The translations under genes and the position numbers were made by a program. A DNA stretch of 64,000 nucleotides from contig CM052357.1 in assembly GCA_028551475.1 (NCBI GenBank), positions 22,610,451-22,674,450 of the forward strand, written 5' to 3'. Shown one piece after another: positions 59,628 to 64,000 of this stretch; position 1 is the first letter of the stretch; each line of letters begins with the position of its first letter. The notes below the pieces were generated by a model that did not search any database, was not told where the DNA came from, and saw nothing but the letters and a program-made list of their open reading frames with translations. Source of the DNA: Casuarina equisetifolia. Lineage: Eukaryota > Streptophyta > Magnoliopsida > Fagales > Casuarinaceae.

Positions 59628-60893
59628 CTAGCCCCCAGACTCCTGAGTCGCGAGAGCTCTCTGAGCGACAGAGGAGCGAGCGGTTAGGACGACCGAGTCG
59701 CCGATCCGAAGATATTCGGATGAAGCCAATCTGTGATGTTCTTCCTGAAGAGCAAGATGGAAGAGACGGCGCAAGGAAGGAGGCGGTTCCATGGCCAGAA
59801 TCTGCGAACGAAAACCACTGTAAGTTTCATTTAACAACAATAAAAAATGAATAACCCGGTTGTGTTCTTTGATTTTCTGGTATTGGCGCAACGTGGAATC
59901 GGGGGCTTCAAGTTTCTCTTCAGCTTGATCGTGTTCGTTGCATAAGGCAGCGAACCGATGGAAGAATACGGAAACTGAGAGGTTTCCTTGTTTCAGATCG
60001 ATCAAAGAGCGATCGATCTGAAAGAGGCGCACCCGATCCGTGCGGCCGTACATCTCGCGGAGATGGTCCCATAAAATCTGAGCATCTTCTGTCGGGGGAA
60101 TTCTGGCGGCCACATCTGGCGAGATCGTGTTCCCAATCCAGGTCTGAACCAATTGGGAGCACTTGCGCCACTGTCGAGCGAGGCGGGGATCCGCCGGCAG
60201 AGGGACAGAGCCGTCGAGAAAACCGTCTTTGTCCTTCGTGAGAAGGGCACAGCGGAGATCGCGAGACCAAACTGGGTAAGTGTCGGCGCCGGTGAGAGAT
60301 TGAGCCACCAATCGAAGTTCGGGGCCGTCCGAAACGGCGGTGTAGAGAGGATCACCGGGCTCAATGCGATTTCCGGCGGCGGCTGAAGGGGGAACGACAA
60401 ACGGGTAGGGGAACGGGTAGGGATTGCTACCCGAACCCGAACCCGAGCCGTCGACGGGACCCAAAAATTGGGGAAAGGTGGGAAGCGGGTAGGGATTGCT
60501 ACCCGGATCCGGAGAAGGTGACCCGCCCGAGAGGGAGGGTTGGCCCAGAGTGGAAGAACCCAGGCCAGAGGTGTTGGGCCCCGTGGCTGGGTCAGGCCCG
60601 GGACTAACAACTGGTATGGTGGGCTGGGTGGAGAGGTGAGAGGGGCCAGAGACGGGCTGATAAGGGCCTGTTTGGGAGAGGTAATAGGGAGCCCATGATA
60701 AAGGTTGGCCGAAGGAGGGAGCCCATGGGGTGGGGTTGTGCACGGGGAGAGGGGCAGAGGCCGAGGAAAGGCTTGGAGAGGTGCCCAAAGAGACCCCAGA
60801 GAAGCCAGGAAGGAGGACATCATCGTGCTCGGTGATATTCTCAATTTCAGGGGCATCGGGAGCAGAGGTAACGAGCTTGGAGGACTTCGGCAT
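59628..60893 (-). CDS. copia Gag (N-terminal part)
   Basis: 421-residue frame starting with ATG at 60893. It has a Pro/Ser-rich N-terminus followed by the UBN2/retrotransposon-gag region of plant copia elements (LLTKDKDGFLDG, ARQWRKCSQLVQTWIGNTIS, DLKQGNLSVSVFF, FHLALQEEHHRL). A TAG at 59628-59630 ends it. The same frame continues open after the stop into the zinc knuckle, so the stop interrupts what is normally one polyprotein. Confidence 0.85.
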   Translation of the reverse strand: MPKSSKLVTSAPDAPEIENITEHDDVLLPGFSGVSLGTSPSLSSASAPLPVHNPTPWAPSFGQPLSWAPYYLSQTGPYQPVSGPSHLSTQPTIPVVSPGPDPATGPNTSGLGSSTLGQPSLSGGSPSPDPGSNPYPLPTFPQFLGPVDGSGSGSGSNPYPFPYPFVVPPSAAAGNRIEPGDPLYTAVSDGPELRLVAQSLTGADTYPVWSRDLRCALLTKDKDGFLDGSVPLPADPRLARQWRKCSQLVQTWIGNTISPDVAARIPPTEDAQILWDHLREMYGRTDRVRLFQIDRSLIDLKQGNLSVSVFFHRFAALCNEHDQAEEKLEAPDSTLRQYQKIKEHNRVIHFLLLLNETYSGFRSQILAMEPPPSLRRLFHLALQEEHHRLASSEYLRIGDSVVLTARSSVAQRALATQESGG

Positions 60894-61075
60894 AGTGCAG
60901 GTAAGTGGTTAAGTGATTAAGGAAAAAAAATGGTTCTGATTATCTGATTTCCACACCGGAGTGCTAACGTGTTTTGCAGGTAGAGGCAAAAAAACGAGAG
61001 CAAAAGAGGGCAGAAAACGTTCAGAAACCAAAGGAAGAGGGCGGAAGCGAGAGAGGAGAAAAAAAAAAAAAACTA

Positions 61076-61089
61076 GGCTCGTGATACCA
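61076..61089 (-). other. Primer-binding site of the copia element
   Basis: TGGTATCACGAGCC directly after the 5' LTR. This is close to the TGGTATCAGAGC complementary to initiator tRNA-Met that most plant copia elements use. Confidence 0.85.
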
Positions 61090-61331
61090 TGTCACAAACT
61101 AAGGAAGAGTGAAAGCATGAGAGTTTTGGAAAAGGTATATTGCTTTTCTTGAGAAAAGATGTACAGGACACGTTCCTTTAATAATAAGGAAACGGACCAA
61201 ATAAAGAAATAATACAAGAAAAAAAAGAATATTCACGTTGCTAATTATACAAACAATACCTAAAGTGGATAACTCTAAAAAGAAAAATATATCTGGCTAA
61301 TATGGGAAAATATACATGCGTATCTCCAACA
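61090..61331 (-). repeat. 5' LTR of the copia element
   Basis: Differs from the 3' LTR at four substitutions with no indels. Confidence 0.95.
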
Positions 61332-61434
61332 AGGTAACTCTTGGTAGTAGATGAATCCGATGGAAAAGGGAAGAAGTGTAAGTCTTAGGTTGTGGTCTTT
61401 CTCTTTCTAATTAAAGAAGCAAGTCTTTGGTTGA

Positions 61435-61451
61435 GAGAGAGAGAGAGAGAG
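61435..61451. repeat. (GA)n microsatellite
   Basis: Short GA run just outside the copia right LTR. Confidence 0.8.
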
Positions 61452-61539
61452 TTTCCAAGAGTGTGACACTTGTTTTAATACGTATTGAAATTTTCTTAAT
61501 TTACACGCACGAAGTGGCCATCATTTGTCAATGAAACGT

Positions 61540-61800
61540 ATAGGTTGACCATATAGAGATGTGCCTCTAATGTGCCATGGAGGAAGACAATTTTGATGTC
61601 AAGTTGACGTAGGTTCTACTCTCTAGAATAAGCAAGGGCAAGAATGATATGAATAATCATGGGTTTGGCAAGTGGATTGAATGTTTTGATATAGTCAATG
61701 CTTAGGTATTGGTGAAAACCTCTTACTATTAAGTGAGCCTCGTAACATTTAGGAGATCCATCATATTTGAATTTAATTTTAATACTCATTTGCATCCTAT
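61540..61800 (-). mobile_element. Old copia RT fragment
   Basis: On the minus strand, broken frames resemble the start of copia reverse transcriptase: an IGCK-like start near 61798, then CYEAHLIVRGFHQYLSIDY, KTFNPLAKP and LRQLDIKIVFLHGTLE. These correspond to the KARLVAKGF, FSPVVK and QLDVxxAFLHG motifs. Stops and frameshifts make it a fossil much older than the neighbouring intact element, and the two have different sequences. Confidence 0.65.
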
Positions 61801-62789
61801 ATAATGATAACAGAGTCCTCTTATGGTTTCGGATTTCTTATTTGAAATATTAAACCTATAAAGGTTTGAATTTTTTAGAATATTTTTGATTCATAGAATG
61901 ATTAGTTATCCTATTTGATTTTCATTCATCTTTCAGCATATAAAGCATGGCAAGAAAAGATGACCATGTTTAGAAGAGCCTAAATCATTTAATTAATTGT
62001 AAATGACTTTTGGGAAAATTTTATTAGAAACTCCATAATTCTTTTAGAATTGATTTGTAAGAGAGAATTCTTTTGTACTTAGAAGATCTCATAGCATATT
62101 GCCCTATAATGTGAAATAGTCTAATATCCCGTTCACAACCACTGGGAGGTGATGTGACAGATTTTGTGAGTAAGATGGTAGAATAAGTCCTGTATTTTAA
62201 CTAAATTATGAACTTTGATCTTATATTAAAACTTTATTTTTTCATTAAAATTGACTTCCAAAAAGAGATAATATTTCACATATAAAAACTTTTGCAACAG
62301 ATTGCAAGCAACTAGGATATTCTGAGAAATTTTAAGCAACGAGGCTAAAAGCTAGACTTTGGGATCCAAGAATGTGTGACTGGCCGGCTAGGAAAAGCAC
62401 AGCGCCACTTATCTTCGTTTTGCGCTATTCGTGGTGAACTCTTTCAACCAAAAGAAGAGAAAAGAATAATGTAATGGGCATCTGGGATGATCAAAGCCAA
62501 CATTCGTGAAGGGTGGTAGGTATGCATGGCATGCAAGCATGCCTCGGCAGAAAACTTCACCGAAAAAAGTTTTGGCGTATGGACACAAGGAAAGCAAAGA
62601 ATACTTTCCAGTTTTTTTTTTTTTTTTCCAGATGTTAGAGAACTGTTGGCCACAACCCAGAACTTAATCCTCCTACAGGAAAAGTTTGGAATAAGAATGC
62701 ATGATACAGCAAGAAAGCCGTTTGAAATTCAACCAGTGGGAAAAGGGAAAAGGCAAAAGTAAACATGATTAAATCATTATTTTATGTTC
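61801..62789. other. Intergenic region upstream of the HSP20-like gene
   Basis: AT-rich, with no supported gene. The most distal part may still be decayed copia sequence. The last few hundred bases are the promoter of the following gene. Confidence 0.45.
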
Positions 62790-62797
62790 TATAAATA
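62790..62797 (+). promoter_or_regulatory. TATA box of the HSP20-like gene
   Basis: TATAAATA about 82-89 bases before the ATG, well placed for a leader of about 55 bases. Confidence 0.6.
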
Positions 62798-62878
62798 CGA
62801 ATTGATTCAACATGACGAAGCGTCACTACCAGCTCGAAGTTTGTAATCTTCGATAAAGTTCATTCGTGTTGTTCATCC

Positions 62879-64000
62879 ATGGCGAACTTCGGAGGTATAG
62901 GGGGCCCAGGAGCGAGATTGCGTTCACGTAGCCACATGGTCGAAGAAATTGTACCTAATTCAGGATGGACAGAAAACGAAAACTGCCATTATCTCCTCGT
63001 CGATCTGCCTGGTAATGAACCATGTTTCTAAAGATGCTTTCTGCAATGATTTCCGTTGATAGTTAGAGCAGGAAACTTCCCCTCGGTCAAATATGAAGTC
63101 TTTGTTCTTGAACAGTAGCTCTTAGAAACTTTTTATTTTTATTTAAGAAACTTCTCTTTCAGAAAACCATGATGCTAGTTAATAACGCCAATCGAGCACT
63201 GCTGCAAAAGATTTACTTGAACATGGGAATGAAATGTTGATCATCTTGATAATCGAAATCCTGATTTTTTCCTCATTGAAAGTTGATGTACCGTTTATCT
63301 CAATTGATTGTTGAAACTTACCGTAAAGCGTGGCTGATCATGGACTATTACTAGATTGTTTTGAAGACTAGCTAATTTCCAATTATCCAAGTAGGGGTGT
63401 ACCATTGATCAGTAGTATTCACAATTGTTATTTTTAAATAGTGGTTATTCCATACGGTTTATATATGGACCGGTTATCCCTCTCTTATATATATACACAC
63501 ACACACACACACAAATATCATCATTTCTTAATAATTAGTGTCAAGTGATGAAATTAAATGACCAACTTGTCATAAACTAGTTCCTGTGAATTGTGTCCAA
63601 TTATTGGTGAATTGGCTCGTGATTGTCTTCTTATATAATCAGTATTTTAATTTCATAACCTCCTTATAGGTTCAAATGTCATCCTATTTCAATAATCGAT
63701 GTTAAGAAAAGAAGTTTGGCACTTTCCAACATTCATTAAAAAGCTTCTAGAAAATTGATATAAAGAAAAAGTTCCTATTCGTACAAATGAAAGCAAGAAA
63801 GTAGAGTTGATTATCTACTTTTCTTTGTTGATTTTAGATTTCAAGAAGGAAGAGGTCAAGCTTCATGTTCATGGCTCAGGCGAAATAACAGTTAGTGGAG
63901 AAAGGAAAGTACACGAGGGAAAATTTGCTTACTTCGAGCAAAACTTCAAGCTTCCAGAAAATTCAGATGCTGATCAGATCACCGGAAAATTCGATGGTGG
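62879..64000 (+). CDS. HSP20/alpha-crystallin-domain protein, RTM2-like (partial)
   Basis: Exon 1 62879-63011 and exon 2 from 63838, which runs off the window; phase-1 GT-AG intron. The translation starts MANFGGIGGPGARLRSRSHM and has GWTENENCHYLLVDLPG. The next exon gives FKKEEVKLHVHGSGEITVSGER, then FEQNFKLPEN and QITGKFDG, the beta-strand pattern of an alpha-crystallin domain. The W-T-x-E-x-x-x-H-x-L-L-V-x-L-P-G/D-F-K-K-E pattern with an intron inside it is typical of the plant RTM2-like branch (inactive RESTRICTED TEV MOVEMENT 2 type), not of the intronless cytosolic heat-shock class I/II genes. RTM2 proteins usually carry a C-terminal membrane anchor, which lies outside this window, so the assignment is provisional. 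No heat-shock element was found upstream. Confidence 0.8.
63486..63513. repeat. (TA)n(CA)n compound microsatellite in the HSP20-like gene intron
   Basis: A TATATATATA run directly followed by about ten CA units. Confidence 0.85.

Larger units (their letters stand above)
55594..61331 (-). mobile_element. Ty1/copia LTR retrotransposon, nearly complete, recently inserted
   Basis: A 5738-bp element on the minus strand. The two 242-bp LTRs (55594-55835 and 61090-61331) read TGTTGGAG...GTGACA on the element strand and differ at four positions (about 1.7%), indicating recent insertion. A primer-binding site TGGTATCACGAGCC follows the 5' LTR and a polypurine tract GCTTGAGGGGGAG precedes the 3' LTR. 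Flanks share at least AGGT (55590-55593 and 61332-61335), a likely target duplication. The domain order gag-PR-INT-RT-RNaseH is that of copia. Short LTRs and compact size suggest an Ale/Retrofit-like lineage, but that needs a tree. The polyprotein frame is interrupted at three places, so this copy is probably not autonomous. Confidence 0.95.

Overview
This is a stretch of plant nuclear chromosome. The genes carry many spliced introns with AT-rich intron sequence. Every recognisable protein is closest to a flowering-plant family (RAD6-type E2, WRKY group IIb, ALDH12 P5C dehydrogenase, short tRNase Z, isochorismate synthase, plant pectate lyase). The repeats are plant Ty1/copia, Ty3/gypsy and tRNA-derived SINE types. 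The species cannot be named from the sequence alone. I rebuilt exon structures by hand from protein similarity, GT/GC-AG borders and reading phase. All seven complete genes give an unbroken frame across every junction, although one donor (P5CDH intron 1) was picked by phase.

Layout: 1-750 is a decayed Ty3/gypsy gag on the minus strand. A RAD6-like ubiquitin-conjugating enzyme (minus, CDS 3214-6507) has a 5'-UTR intron and a long CT repeat in its leader. A 2.0-kb solo LTR with a 5-bp target duplication lies at 8141-10178. A WRKY72/61-type transcription factor (minus, 11095-14198) has four W-boxes upstream. The gene-poor interval 14.9-19.5 kb holds a SINE and a degenerate tandem array. A delta-1-pyrroline-5-carboxylate dehydrogenase gene (plus, 19777-26706, 16 exons) converges on a short-form tRNase Z (minus, 27921-31585, 8 exons). 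An unrecognised minus-strand locus with exon-like pieces lies at 33.7-34.8 kb. A YLPM1-like P-loop NTPase (plus, 35977-45240, 13 exons) is followed at 0.5 kb by isochorismate synthase (plus, 45732-50836, 15 exons). A pectate lyase (minus, 52138-55066, 4 exons) has a young Ty1/copia element (55594-61331) about 0.5 kb upstream of its start codon. Beyond this lie an old copia RT fragment (about 61540-61800) and the first part of an HSP20-domain, RTM2-like gene (plus, from 62879, running off the window).

The genes are separate transcription units and do not form a pathway. Several belong to stress or defence biology (WRKY, isochorismate synthase for salicylate and phylloquinone, P5CDH for proline breakdown, an RTM2-like protein), but nothing in the sequence links them functionally. 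I found no convincing unknown biological system. The most unusual signals are two GC-AG introns in neighbouring genes, a 93-bp tandem duplication across a splice donor in the YLPM1-like gene, a CTT microsatellite just inside a WRKY splice donor, a solo LTR with its terminus duplicated, a recent copia insertion next to the pectate lyase promoter, and an unassigned spliced locus near 34.7 kb.
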